A DNA stretch of 24,718 nt, taken from NCBI GenBank assembly GCA_946478755.1, contig CAMLDJ010000054.1, positions 1 through 24,718 of the forward strand, read 5' to 3'. The notes under the pieces were generated by a model. The model was given only the letters and a program-made list of their open reading frames with translations. It was not told the origin of the DNA and did no database searches. Positions 8,604-18,700 of the stretch are shown here, in pieces. The position numbers and the translations under genes were made by a program. The stretch comes from an uncultured Pedobacter sp. (GTDB lineage Bacteria; Bacteroidota; Bacteroidia; Sphingobacteriales; Sphingobacteriaceae). Every line of letters begins with the position of its first letter. Within the stretch, counting starts at the first letter, position 1.

Positions 8604-11600
8604 TTATAAGGTTACGTTAACTCCGAAGTTAATTACCCGTTGTGGCGGATAGTACCAGTAATCATTTGTTTCCGGATCAAATCCCAGGTCCTTCATGTGG
8701 TCATAGATGACGAATAAATTACTGCCGCTAACTGAAAACCGTAAATTTTTTACACCAATTTTTCCGGTTACAACTTTCGGCAGGTTATAGCCTAACTCGA
8801 CATTTTTAAATCTCAAGAAGCCTGCGTTAAGCAACCATTGCGTAGAAGTCTGTGTATTATTATTAAACAGTTCATAACTGGCCCGGGGTTTTGTGGCGTT
8901 GGTATTCTCAGGTGTCCAGCGTCCGTCGGCACGCCAGTCAAGGAAATTACCTAATGAATAACTCATTACGGGGAAATAGCCCCCAAAATACTGCTTAGCA
9001 TTCGCTTGTCCTTGAAGCAATACCGACAGATCAAAGTTTTTATATTCCAGGTTCGCGGTAAAACCAAAGGTCATCTGCGGCGCATTGTTTTGGTCAATAC
9101 GAATTCTATCCAATGCATCGATCTTGCCGTCACTATTTACATCCTCATATTTAATATCACCTGGCTTCGCATTCAGATAATGTGGGTAACTATCTATCGC
9201 TGCCTGATCAGGAAAAATGCCAATTGCGTTATAATATAATGCAGAACCTATAGGGCGACCTGTTGCCAATTGATAAGGCATGGCGGCAGGTTGTTCATCA
9301 CTAAAGATCACTTTGTTTTTGGCGAAAGCGATATTCCCTGAGAAGTTATACTTAAACTCATGCGCGTTGCTGGTATGAGAAAGGACCAATTCAAATCCTT
9401 TATTATCCACGATACCGATATTTTCATCCGGCAGTGCTAAACCGGTATAAGCAGGAATTATCGCTGTACGCCTGGTTAAAATATCTGATCTCCTGGTTTT
9501 AAAATAATCAAATGTTACACCAAGAAAACCGTCCCAAAAGGTTGCATCTAACCCAATATTTCCCGTCTTTGCTCGTTCCCAGGTGATATCAGGATTGGGT
9601 GCTCCGGTTTGGACCAGGCCGGTAACATCGTTGCCGCCTATTACGTAGTTACTACCGAAACCATAAGTGGTTAAGTACTGAAAGGAACTGACCAGGTCAT
9701 TGCCCATAATTCCATATGAGGCCCTGACTTTCAAATCATTTATAAACTTAAATCTCTTCATGAACTTCTCTTCCGATAATCTCCAGCCCGCTGAAGCACT
9801 CGGGAAATTTCCCCATCTCTTTTGCGCCGCGAAATTTGGCGATCCGTCCCGCCTTAATGTGAATTCTGCCAGGTATTTGCCTGCATAATCGTAGTTTATT
9901 CTGCCAAAGTAATTTTTTCTGGCACCCTGTGTTGCAGAGCCATCGTTACCTTGTTTAGATTTGTCACTACTGCCAGCGAATATTTGTGGTATCACGGTGG
10001 AAACAAAGTCGCTGCGATAAGCCACATCAAAATTATTCCTGGTAGTTTGCTGTTCGTAGCCAACAAATGCTTTTAAATTATGGAGCCCAAATGCACGCTC
10101 GTAATTAACCCTGGAGGTCAGGTAAAATAAAGATCCAAGAGCCGTCCGATCGTTCAGGTCTGCCAGATCGGAGCCCATCCCTGAACGTCCGCGGGTATAC
10201 TCACCAGTCGTTTCGTTCTTATAGTAGACAAAAGTTGGCTTTTGAAAGGTCTTAGTAAAAACGCTGTTCGGGTCGTAACTTCCACTGCCATTTATCGACA
10301 AACCACTTACCCAGGGTAGTGCCCAATTAAAAAACAAGGTACTTTGGAACGTAGTTGTACGCACGTCCTGATTACCGTTATTATCATTCACCCAATTAAG
10401 TATGCTTTCATTACCACGGTTGGGCTGAGGTAAATCAGTGCCCGGCCAGAAGGGCTGCCAGTTGGGCTGATATAGGAAAATGTGGCTGTTAAGATTATTG
10501 GCCCCCTGATAAGGGAAATGGTTGCTATCAAATCGTCCGGACAAATTCATTCCTATTTTGAAATTATCTGTGATCTGGACATCAACGTTCGACCGGATAT
10601 TATACTGCCTGATCTTTTCGGTTCCACCATTATACTGACCGTCCTGCATAACCTCTCCGAAGGATAGAAAATAGGTTGTACCGTTATTGCCTCCGGTTAC
10701 AGACAAATTAGTTCTGTGCTGTTGCGTCCAGTTTTTAACGATAAATTTATACCAGTCTGTGTTTGGGTAATTCGGATCAGAACTGTTCTGATACTTATTC
10801 AACTCATCGTCTGTGTACCTTGGATTTCTACCTTCTCCCCTCTCGATCTCATTATAAACATTACCGAAAGTATAAGAATCAGCCATGATGGGATTCCTTG
10901 TCGGCTGAGTAAAACCCTGGTTAAAAGAAAGGTTGACCTGAGGTGCCCCGTCGGTTCCCCTTTTTGTTGTTACCAATATGACGCCGTTCGCAGCTCGGGC
11001 GCCATAGATCGCCGCCGAAGCGTCTTTTAATACAGAGATACTCTCAATGTCATTTGGATTGAGCTGACCTAAGCCGCCTCGTTCCACGCCGTCTATAATT
11101 ATTAACGAAGAAGGGTCACCTGTTGTGCTCTTGCCTCTGATTGAAATAGAGGGATTGTCCCGGCCAGGTTCACCAGAACGGCTGTTAATGATCACACCGG
11201 GTAACCTACCTGCTAATGAAGAGGCTACATTAATTGCCGGGCTCTTTACAATTTCAGAACCTTTTACTGCTGCAACAGCACCGGTCACCGTAGCTTTCTT
11301 CTGCGTTCCATAACCCACAACAACTACCTCGTTTAAATTCCCGCTTACTCCAATAAGCGTGACGTTAATGCGTCTGTCCGTACTCACAGCCACCTCTTTT
11401 GTTTGGTACCCCAGGTAGGAAAATGACAATGTGCCGGATGCTTCGGGCAGAACGAGGGTGTACTCACCGCCCACGCCAGTTGCGACGGTCTGACCTGTTT
11501 CCTTGTGCCTTACGGTTACACCTGGGATCGGTTCACCTTTTTCATCGATGACCTTCCCGTTAATTACCACTTGAGCTTCCACCGGGATCGCAAATCCAGC

Positions 11601-12008
11601 TTGTGCGCTCTTATCGGAAACTGCGTTTGCCGGTGGTAAAGGCGCTTTGTCATCCCTTTTAAAATTTCGAATCAAAATCACCTCGTCGACCACGTCAAAG
11701 CTTAAATTTAATGGCTGCAACATTTTCCGTAGTACATTGGAAAGTTTTTGCTTTTTCATGTCGATGTTTACCACGAGTTTTTCATCAATGATATCCGTGG
11801 TGTAAACAAATTCTATATGATACTGCTTGCCTAGCTTCTGTAGTACTTGGCTAAGGGGATTGTTGGTTTCCTTGATGGAAATTTTTGTTTCCAACACAAC
11901 CTGGGCATTGACATTACTTGCGAAGACATTTCCCGCTATGGCAAAGGCTATGGTTAACTGTAAAAATGTTATTCTCATTATTTTTAGCAGTAAAGGTTTA
12001 TATTTCAT
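8604..12008 (-). CDS. susC: SusC/RagA-family TonB-dependent receptor with STN domain
   Basis: A 1134-residue outer-membrane importer for glycan fragments, energised by TonB. In order: signal peptide (1-36, ending NVNAQ); STN/secretin-like signalling domain (about 38-113); carboxypeptidase-regulatory-like domain (about 148-210, INGKVIDEKGEPIPGVTV); the SusC linker NEVVVVGYGTQKKATVTGAV (about 226-245); plug with SISIRG and IIIDGVERGG (about 252-350, including DASAAIYGARAANGVILVTT); then a 22-stranded barrel ending in an aromatic-rich strand and V-T-L. The STN domain is the part that normally contacts a FecR anti-sigma factor, and a FecR gene lies directly upstream, so the receptor probably also senses its substrate. 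Length and ends look intact. M11 is an alternative start. It sits 227 bp downstream of fecR, which suggests its own sigma-dependent promoter. Confidence 0.97.
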   Translation of the reverse strand: MKYKPLLLKIMRITFLQLTIAFAIAGNVFASNVNAQVVLETKISIKETNNPLSQVLQKLGKQYHIEFVYTTDIIDEKLVVNIDMKKQKLSNVLRKMLQPLNLSFDVVDEVILIRNFKRDDKAPLPPANAVSDKSAQAGFAIPVEAQVVINGKVIDEKGEPIPGVTVRHKETGQTVATGVGGEYTLVLPEASGTLSFSYLGYQTKEVAVSTDRRINVTLIGVSGNLNEVVVVGYGTQKKATVTGAVAAVKGSEIVKSPAINVASSLAGRLPGVIINSRSGEPGRDNPSISIRGKSTTGDPSSLIIIDGVERGGLGQLNPNDIESISVLKDASAAIYGARAANGVILVTTKRGTDGAPQVNLSFNQGFTQPTRNPIMADSYTFGNVYNEIERGEGRNPRYTDDELNKYQNSSDPNYPNTDWYKFIVKNWTQQHRTNLSVTGGNNGTTYFLSFGEVMQDGQYNGGTEKIRQYNIRSNVDVQITDNFKIGMNLSGRFDSNHFPYQGANNLNSHIFLYQPNWQPFWPGTDLPQPNRGNESILNWVNDNNGNQDVRTTTFQSTLFFNWALPWVSGLSINGSGSYDPNSVFTKTFQKPTFVYYKNETTGEYTRGRSGMGSDLADLNDRTALGSLFYLTSRVNYERAFGLHNLKAFVGYEQQTTRNNFDVAYRSDFVSTVIPQIFAGSSDKSKQGNDGSATQGARKNYFGRINYDYAGKYLAEFTLRRDGSPNFAAQKRWGNFPSASAGWRLSEEKFMKRFKFINDLKVRASYGIMGNDLVSSFQYLTTYGFGSNYVIGGNDVTGLVQTGAPNPDITWERAKTGNIGLDATFWDGFLGVTFDYFKTRRSDILTRRTAIIPAYTGLALPDENIGIVDNKGFELVLSHTSNAHEFKYNFSGNIAFAKNKVIFSDEQPAAMPYQLATGRPIGSALYYNAIGIFPDQAAIDSYPHYLNAKPGDIKYEDVNSDGKIDALDRIRIDQNNAPQMTFGFTANLEYKNFDLSVLLQGQANAKQYFGGYFPVMSYSLGNFLDWRADGRWTPENTNATKPRASYELFNNNTQTSTQWLLNAGFLRFKNVELGYNLPKVVTGKIGVKNLRFSVSGSNLFVIYDHMKDLGFDPETNDYWYYPPQRVINFGVNVTL

Positions 12009-12235
12009 AAATTTGGTTTGGGTTTATAATTCGTTAAAAACTCGACAAAAAAGCCCTCTTTAATCGCCTTAAGCGATTATCAAATGAGTTCGAATACATT
12101 TGGGCTAAAATTTGACCGGTAACACCGCAAATGTTACCGGTTTTTTTGGGGGTAATGGTCTATGTATTTTTTGTATTCATCGTTTAAGGATTAAGGTTTA
12201 TAGTTGGTTATTTAAAATTCTCTGGTTCTTTATAA
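12009..12235 (-). promoter_or_regulatory. fecR-susC intergenic region, probable susC control region
   Basis: This 227-bp gap precedes susC and is where a promoter for the adjacent ECF sigma factor would be expected. Two hairpins are visible: a short one (12061-12067 with 12073-12079) and a strong one (12115-12124 with 12132-12141, 10 bp). The second is followed on the plus strand by seven T. On the minus strand, only CAAATTTTA follows it. No housekeeping TAnnTTTG box is seen, consistent with use of an alternative sigma factor, though that is inference. Confidence 0.45.
12115..12147 (+). terminator. terminator-like hairpin downstream of fecR
   Basis: A 10-bp perfect stem (ACCGGTAACA pairing with TGTTACCGGT) with a 7-nt loop and a T tract to 12147 on the plus strand. 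No plus-strand gene ends here. It may work in the opposite direction to end the sigma-fecR transcript, where the following bases are less T-rich, or act as a 5' leader structure of susC. Confidence 0.5.
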
Positions 12236-13306
12236 TTAATCGATAATGATCCTGCCGTCAATGAAGTTATAATTGGCATTAATGGCCCGGCAAATAAGTT
12301 TTATCTTTTCATTTAGCGGGCGTTCAGCTAAAGAAGCTGTTATCCGTAATTTCCCCAAAGTTTCCTCGTTGTACTCTATTTGGATACCATATGCGGTATC
12401 CAGTTTGCTGATCACGGTACTTAGTGGTATGTTCGTGAAATTGAATTCCTTTTTCGCGACATCCTTTGATAACAACGAAGGGGTAATTACCGTGTCTTTT
12501 TTAAACTGAAACACTTTAGGTCTGTAGGTCAACTGCTGATTAGGCACTAATGCAATGACCAGATCTTTTTTCTCTGCGACAGGATTGGTCCGTTGGTCAT
12601 ATACCCAAACCTTCCCCGTGTTTACGACCACTTTGAATTCCGAGGCATCCCGATAAGCTTTAACGGTGAAACTTGTCCCTAAAACGCGCGTTATCATATT
12701 TTGGCTGTGTACCAGGAAAGGACGGCTGGGATCTTTATGAACCTCAAAGAAGGCTTCGCCTTGTAAATAAACATCTCTATCTTTTTTACTTTTATGGAAA
12801 GAAAACGGAAAGCGTATTTCAGATCCGGGATTTAAAACGGCGAGGCTGCCATCATTCATCAGGATCATTTTCGACTTTTTAGCCGTATTACTTATTCTTA
12901 CCCACTTAGCCTCCTCATTATTACTAAGTATACGAGCTGTTAATGCCTTATAGGTGATTAAACCGACGCTAGTAAACAGCAGCAAAATCGCCGCTATTTT
13001 AAACCATTGACGCTGGTAAAGGTTGGCCAGAGTTAATTTGAGGCCAGGTACAGAACGAAACGCTTGTTGTTGGATTAATTTAACGCGTGTACTAACTTCT
13101 ATGTCAGACAGCACATCATCAAGTGGTTTAACGCTAATTGAAGTAAGTATGAGCCGTGCCCTTTCCACTAACGCTCGTTTTTCCGGATGCTTTGCTAAAA
13201 ACTCAAACCAAAAAGCATTATTTTCAATGTTCTCATTTAGTACCCAGTCCATAAAAGAATCGTCCTGTAGAAAATCTTCGATTCCATAATCATTATAATT
13301 GGTCAT
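12236..13306 (-). CDS. FecR-family anti-sigma factor
   Basis: A 356-residue inner-membrane regulator. The cytoplasmic N-terminal part (about 1-100) would hold the ECF sigma factor. A single membrane segment follows (about 103-121, IAAILLLFTSVGLITY). The periplasmic FecR domain (about 135-240) has GSLAVLNPGSEIRFPF, DVYLQGEAFFEVHKD and VLGTSFTVKAY. A C-terminal DUF4974-type domain (about 283-354, FNFTNIPLSTVISKLDTAYG) ends in GRIIID and resembles the STN fold it is thought to contact. It lies 116 bp downstream of the sigma gene and upstream of an STN-containing SusC, giving the standard receptor to anti-sigma to sigma chain. Nothing is missing compared with the family. Confidence 0.95.
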   Translation of the reverse strand: MTNYNDYGIEDFLQDDSFMDWVLNENIENNAFWFEFLAKHPEKRALVERARLILTSISVKPLDDVLSDIEVSTRVKLIQQQAFRSVPGLKLTLANLYQRQWFKIAAILLLFTSVGLITYKALTARILSNNEEAKWVRISNTAKKSKMILMNDGSLAVLNPGSEIRFPFSFHKSKKDRDVYLQGEAFFEVHKDPSRPFLVHSQNMITRVLGTSFTVKAYRDASEFKVVVNTGKVWVYDQRTNPVAEKKDLVIALVPNQQLTYRPKVFQFKKDTVITPSLLSKDVAKKEFNFTNIPLSTVISKLDTAYGIQIEYNEETLGKLRITASLAERPLNEKIKLICRAINANYNFIDGRIIID

Positions 13307-13422
13307 GAAGTTTTATTTATAGTTTTCTTATATACTATTATATTCAAAACCATAAAAAATGTACCCCTGGAAAAGGGGAAAACAATTAAAAAAAAGGGGC
13401 GTATAATTTAAATAATTGATTG

Positions 13423-14016
13423 TCAGCCAAATAAATTACAGCAAGAAAAGAAGAAAATGAGCGGAATCCACTCCGTTCGGAAATTTTTATACGATTTCTG
13501 CAATAAATTACGTAAAGACTGATTGCTGATTCCCATAATATCTGAAATTTGATCCAATGCTAAACCTTCATAAAATCTCAGATACATAATTTCTTGCTGA
13601 CGAGGGGGCATGCCGTTCAGTATATTTTTAATTTTTATAGATAAGTCGTTGATCTCTTTATCATGAATGATCTTTGATTCAATGTTAAACTCAACTAAGA
13701 AGTCGTAGTTGTCAGAAAGTTCCTCATTCTTTGTCCATTTGGATTGATCTCGAAATATTCTTAATCTGACGGCTTTGAACAGGTACCACTTCACGGATGG
13801 CGTCGAATTTATCTTTTCTTTTCTCTTCCACAATTCATAAAAAACCTCTTGGATACAGTCCATCAGGAAATCACGGTCACGGCAAAAACGCCTGCCATAA
13901 TTAAACAATTGTGTATAGTGTTTATTAACCAATTGTGTATATGCAAGCTGATTGCCGGCCCGGAAAAGGTCCCATAATTCCGAATCTTCCATCATTAGAA
14001 CTGTTTCGTTATCCAA
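13423..14016 (-). CDS. ECF RNA polymerase sigma factor, Bacteroidota FecI-like type
   Basis: A 197-residue sigma-70-family factor. Region 2 spans about 22-90: AYTQLVNKHYTQLFNYGRRF and the core-binding FLMDCIQEVFYELWKRKEKI. Region 4 is about 130-185: MPPRQQEIMYLRFYEGLALD with a helix-turn-helix in ISDIMGISNQSLRNLLQKSY. No region 3 or extra C-terminal domain is present, as expected for ECF factors. The last residues (PLIFFFSCCNLFG) are hydrophobic, a tail often seen in this group. With the FecR protein it should switch on the downstream SusCD and glycosidase genes when substrate is bound. Nearby starts at M8/M9 are possible. The gap to the GldM-like gene is 135 bp with no obvious terminator. 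Confidence 0.95.
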   Translation of the reverse strand: MDNETVLMMEDSELWDLFRAGNQLAYTQLVNKHYTQLFNYGRRFCRDRDFLMDCIQEVFYELWKRKEKINSTPSVKWYLFKAVRLRIFRDQSKWTKNEELSDNYDFLVEFNIESKIIHDKEINDLSIKIKNILNGMPPRQQEIMYLRFYEGLALDQISDIMGISNQSLRNLLQKSYKNFRTEWIPLIFFFSCCNLFG

Positions 14017-14151
14017 TTTGTTAGCCCGCTATTATTTTTGTAATGGACTAATATACAAAATAGGTACATTACGAATTAAAAAGTTCATAAGCTGACCTGG
14101 TGATGATGATGAATTCCCCTTGAATCTGAGACAATCAACTATATCATGTAA

Positions 14152-15690
14152 TTAAAGTTGGATCTGAATAAGTCCCAGCGTTCGTACTTTCCCGTCAGGA
14201 CCCACTGCCTTAATGTTTTTAAGGGTAAAAACATCCCCGTCTTTTAATTTATCAATATCCGATAACTGTTTAGCACTAAAGCGAGAACCATTTACATTTA
14301 CCGATCCCAATGCCGTTAACATACTAAATGAAATGATGTTAAAGTTCGCCCTTATCAGTTCGTCTTTCCCATAACTGGCAATTAGCGAAACTCCCTTCTC
14401 TTTCAGTAATCTCCTTGATAATTGAGCGTCTTGAACCAATCTCGTTATCCCTCCAACATCGGTATATCGAAGATAAGACTTTGGATCGGGCAGGTATTTT
14501 ACCCGATAAATTCCTCCTCCCATGAGCAGATCTTTTCCGTCAATTTTGGCATATACCTTTATATTTACATTTTTGTCCTGGTTAACCCGAATCAGGTATT
14601 TTCCGGCAACCTTTTTAACAATACCACCAGAGACACGTACGGATAAACTGTCAGGTTCTACGCCTGGCGCGGAAATACTGAATTTATTGTCGATTCCACG
14701 ATATAAAATATTCATATCTTCATTCGCAATAGTTGCAGCGGGATCTTCAACCACATAATCACCTTTAAAAGGGTAGCTGCTTATTGTCCCATCTATTGCG
14801 GTAAAATCAATTTGACCAGTATAGTTAAATGACCCTTTTTTGTCACAATACATTTGATACAGGCCATCAGTGACGGTGAATCCATCCACATAGTATTCTG
14901 GCACCTCAGTAGAGTCGGCCAAGGATAATAAGATTTGGGCCTTATAAGATCCACCGCGAATTACGAAACGGTCATTCGGAACTACCACTGCCTTGATTTT
15001 ATTAATATTAAAACGCGGGGCAGCGGTTTGGGATTTCAGATGCTGAATCATTTCAGCCTCCGATGCACGTATGTTATTTTGGTAGTTAGTAAGAATTGTA
15101 ATCACTGCAGAGACAGGCATCATTTCAAACAAGGCTATTTCCCAAGGCTTACCATCGTTAGTCTTACCAGTATTAAAAAAGGCCTGATACATTTTTTGTT
15201 TCATGGGATTGTTTGCAGAAGAATTAACCAAAAAATTGCGGTAGTCTTCAATTTTTTGTTTTAAAATTTTCCCATTACCCTTCACAAGTGCATATTCAGC
15301 AGGCGTATCCATGTCGTCCTTAGCCTTTATTTGTCGTACATAACCGCTGTCATTAGCATTTTCATTATCGGTCATTTTAATAATTTCGACTTTAAATTTT
15401 TCAATGTACTTATAAAAGTCATCGGATTTTTTTTTAACCAGACGGGCTTCATCCAGCCACGCTCGCGTCTTGTCCGGATTTTGATCATATAAATCCTGAA
15501 AGTCAGCATACAACGCTTTGTTTTTGACTTCAGATGATTGAATAGAAGTATGTAAGTTATTGTCAACTATCGTAAACCCTTCCAGCACACTGCTGGATAC
15601 ATTCAGCGCTAACATAGCTAATAACACCAAATAAAGTATGCTTATCATTTTTTGTCTGGGCGTTTCGCGACCACCTTTCATGCTGCTCAT
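14152..15690 (-). CDS. gldM: stand-alone GldM homologue (type IX secretion/gliding motor shaft)
   Basis: A 512-residue protein, the usual length of GldM. The start matches the family strongly: a short cytoplasmic GGRETPRQKM, one membrane helix (about 14-33, ISILYLVLLAMLALNV) and then a long periplasmic part. A helical first domain (about 40-220) is followed by beta-rich domains (about 225-512). In type IX secretion GldM spans the periplasm as a dimer: with GldL it forms the proton-driven motor in the inner membrane, and it reaches the GldK/GldN ring. Here no gldK, gldL or gldN lies beside it. Instead it is the last gene of the fibre operon, 83 bp after the usher-like gene. I infer a paralogue dedicated to that system, possibly still using a GldL encoded elsewhere. 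It could also be the genome's only gldM in an unusual place; the window cannot exclude that. Confidence 0.9.
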   Translation of the reverse strand: MSSMKGGRETPRQKMISILYLVLLAMLALNVSSSVLEGFTIVDNNLHTSIQSSEVKNKALYADFQDLYDQNPDKTRAWLDEARLVKKKSDDFYKYIEKFKVEIIKMTDNENANDSGYVRQIKAKDDMDTPAEYALVKGNGKILKQKIEDYRNFLVNSSANNPMKQKMYQAFFNTGKTNDGKPWEIALFEMMPVSAVITILTNYQNNIRASEAEMIQHLKSQTAAPRFNINKIKAVVVPNDRFVIRGGSYKAQILLSLADSTEVPEYYVDGFTVTDGLYQMYCDKKGSFNYTGQIDFTAIDGTISSYPFKGDYVVEDPAATIANEDMNILYRGIDNKFSISAPGVEPDSLSVRVSGGIVKKVAGKYLIRVNQDKNVNIKVYAKIDGKDLLMGGGIYRVKYLPDPKSYLRYTDVGGITRLVQDAQLSRRLLKEKGVSLIASYGKDELIRANFNIISFSMLTALGSVNVNGSRFSAKQLSDIDKLKDGDVFTLKNIKAVGPDGKVRTLGLIQIQL

Positions 15691-15773
15691 TGGATATTAT
15701 TATAAATTAAACAGTTATCATATTCAATTAACGATTCGTTGTATCGGGAATGATATTTTTTCGATTTAGCCAT

Positions 15774-18700
15774 TTATTTTGACAGGTCAACAACCGTTAC
15801 AAATCCTTTTAAACCAAAACGAATTAAATCCGTCTTCGCTTCCTGCTCCGTCAGGTATTTACCCGTAACGTATTTAAAATAACCGTCCTTCTTAAAATAC
15901 CATACTTCACCAGTTAACTTGAACTTGTTCTTATAAAATGCCGGATCGATATAAGATGCTGATGTTGCAAGCTGAATCGTATAGATCATCCCCTTCTTGG
16001 CGGAAACAACTTCTTTTTCACTTGAATTTTTCTTTATTTCTAAAGAATCAGCAATCGTAATAAATCCGGTTATACCAAGATGTACCATATCAATAATTGC
16101 CTCATCTTCATTTATATATTTACCAGTAACGTATTTGAAATAACCATCCTTCCTAAAATACCATACCTCTTCGGTTAACTTGAATTTTTTCTTATAAAAT
16201 TCCGGATTGATATAAGATTTCGATACGGCAAGTTGAATGGTATATATGGCCCTTTCATTGCTGAGTGCAAGCTCCTCTTTGACTGGAACAATTGTCTTTA
16301 TAGTTGGAACAGATATTTCTTCATTGGTCGCAACGATTTCATGTCCGTCTGAAATTGTTTCCTTGCCTTTTACAATAGCCGTGTCCATATTTTCATGAAC
16401 AAGCTTTCTGTTTGAGTTAATTACATCTTTAGCTGAATCAATTATGTTTTTAGTCGAATCGATTTTATCTTTAGTTGAATCAATTTTATTTTTAGCAGAA
16501 GCAAGTATCTCTTTCTCTACAAGGACAGGTATTTTTTTCGGTAGATCTTTTATTAATGTATTTTTGCTAAGCACAAAATCGGTACCTGAAACGATATCAC
16601 CATCTTTAACAGCTTTTATTGTGAATTCTATTTTTGGCGGGGTTGCCTTCAGTTCCAATTGGTTCAACTGGTTTGTATCGACACGGGCAACATATTTCCC
16701 AGGTTTGAGGCCCATATAATAAAAATATCCATCCGATTCGGAAAGTGTTTCAGCAATCACTTTTGTAGTATCATTTCCGTAAAGCTTTACCGTGATTCTC
16801 CCAATGCCCTCCAATTCGTTATCGGTTTGCATGTAAACCGTACCGTTTACCTCGCCCAAAACAACAATAGGAACATTGATGCGTTTAAACTGGTTTGGAT
16901 CAATCAGGACGCGGTACACTTTCTTTTCGAAGCGCCAGGCAATATTATCTAAATCATTATTGTCAAATTCAACATCATAGCTGGTGAATGCATTAAGGTT
17001 TGGAACTCGCACGATTGAATCCTGTTTGCTAAAAATGGGTTTACCACCAGAAACCCTTACTTTGGTTAATTTAACCATCTGTTCACCCTTATCGAAAATA
17101 CTATTATTGTTCAAATCCAGAAAGGGATACAGCAATATGCCACCTTTACCCACTGCGGAATTATTGCTTGCATGATTATAGCCATTCCCCCCTCCAAAAG
17201 CCAAACTGCCCTGAATGCTCTGCGAACTATAAATACGGTCTTTGTTTTTCGAAGCAGAAACTCTGGTTCTGGCAAAAGATAAATCATAACTAAGGTTTAA
17301 GCTAATCACGTCGTTGTTATTTATCATATTCTTTTCGTATGAAATTGAAAAGTTCCCTTTCGGAATTCTTTTCTCGACAGTGGCCTTATAGCTCATCAAT
17401 TCCTGCTCATTTACATTGTACTGGGCTAATGCCCGCATATAATATCCTCTATTAAATCCATAGGACAGTGCCAGATCGGAGCGGATAATTTTTTTTTTTG
17501 GATCATTCCAATAAACTTGTGTAGAGGAATTGGTACTAAATCGTTTATAATATGCCGAAAGAATAATATTGCCCTGGTTATAGGTGGAGCTTTTATAGAC
17601 AAATTGATTATAACCTAATTTAGCAAATCCATAAACTTTTTTAACCCTGAAGGGCACAGACAGCTTTACTTTTCGCTCTTCATTGGCATTGAAGCTGGTT
17701 GCAAGCTGTCCTTCCACATATTTCATATAGTCAATTTCAAACAATACATCCTTCGTAAAATAATAATTCAACATACCCCCGGCCCTTACGCCATGTGCAT
17801 ATTCACCGTTTATTATCAATTTACTAAATGGTTGTATCGTTCCTTTGGCATAAGGAATAAAAGGGCTATTGGGAATGGATGACAAATATTCCAACCCCCC
17901 GCCTATTGTTAATACACGATTGACACCATAGTTAAATTCACCTTTGCCAAAACGGCTTAAACTATCGTCTTGCACCACACCTGCCGATAAACTGTATTCA
18001 AATTCATTCGCAGACATAACAGTATAAGGGACATTCATCGTCCGTTCTTCAGTGCGTTCTTCTCCCGAAAGGCCATAAAATTTTAACTTTAAGGTGGTGT
18101 ATCCATAAACCACCGGTACTTTAAATGTATACAATCCTGAGGCATCGGCCTTTGTATAAGCTACGATTACATCATTGATATAAAGCTCGACGCCCCAATT
18201 GGGTTCTGTAGATTCATTAATGAAATAATATCCGGATGCCTTTCGTACGGTCGTGGGCGAGTTTCGGATAATCCCTCCAACTACCGGAGCATTTATAGAT
18301 GAAATGCTTTGATTAGATATCCTGCCTAGCTGCGCTTGTTTGATGAGCGATTTATCATTGTCGACCCAACGCCACATGTATTGCAGCTGCCGATTATCAA
18401 ATTTGTACTGATCGGAATAGTTTACGGAAACATTAGCTTCACCATAAAGAAATTCCGTTCCAATTCCTAATCCGAAATTGTTAAAGGCAGGTCCATTCTG
18501 GATCTGGGAAGAAGCTACTGACCAATCCACAGTACCTAACCTTAATAAATGATAGTTTCTTCCAACTACGGTATCGGCAATGGTTTCGCCTTTTAGCTTA
18601 GAGATGTTGTTGCGCAATTTTTCGATGCGCAGTTGTTTGATTATTGGTAACTCAAAATTAGATTTTAAAATAATGGTCAGTGTCCTGAAATTAAAATCCA

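Noticed and set aside
14935..15264. 109-codon plus-strand open frame
   Set aside because: Antisense to the periplasmic part of the GldM-like protein, with no signal, motif or control region.
14152..15690. Part of an ordinary gldKLMN type IX secretion operon
   Set aside because: Neighbours on both sides are a usher-like gene and an ECF sigma gene; no gldK, gldL or gldN is present.
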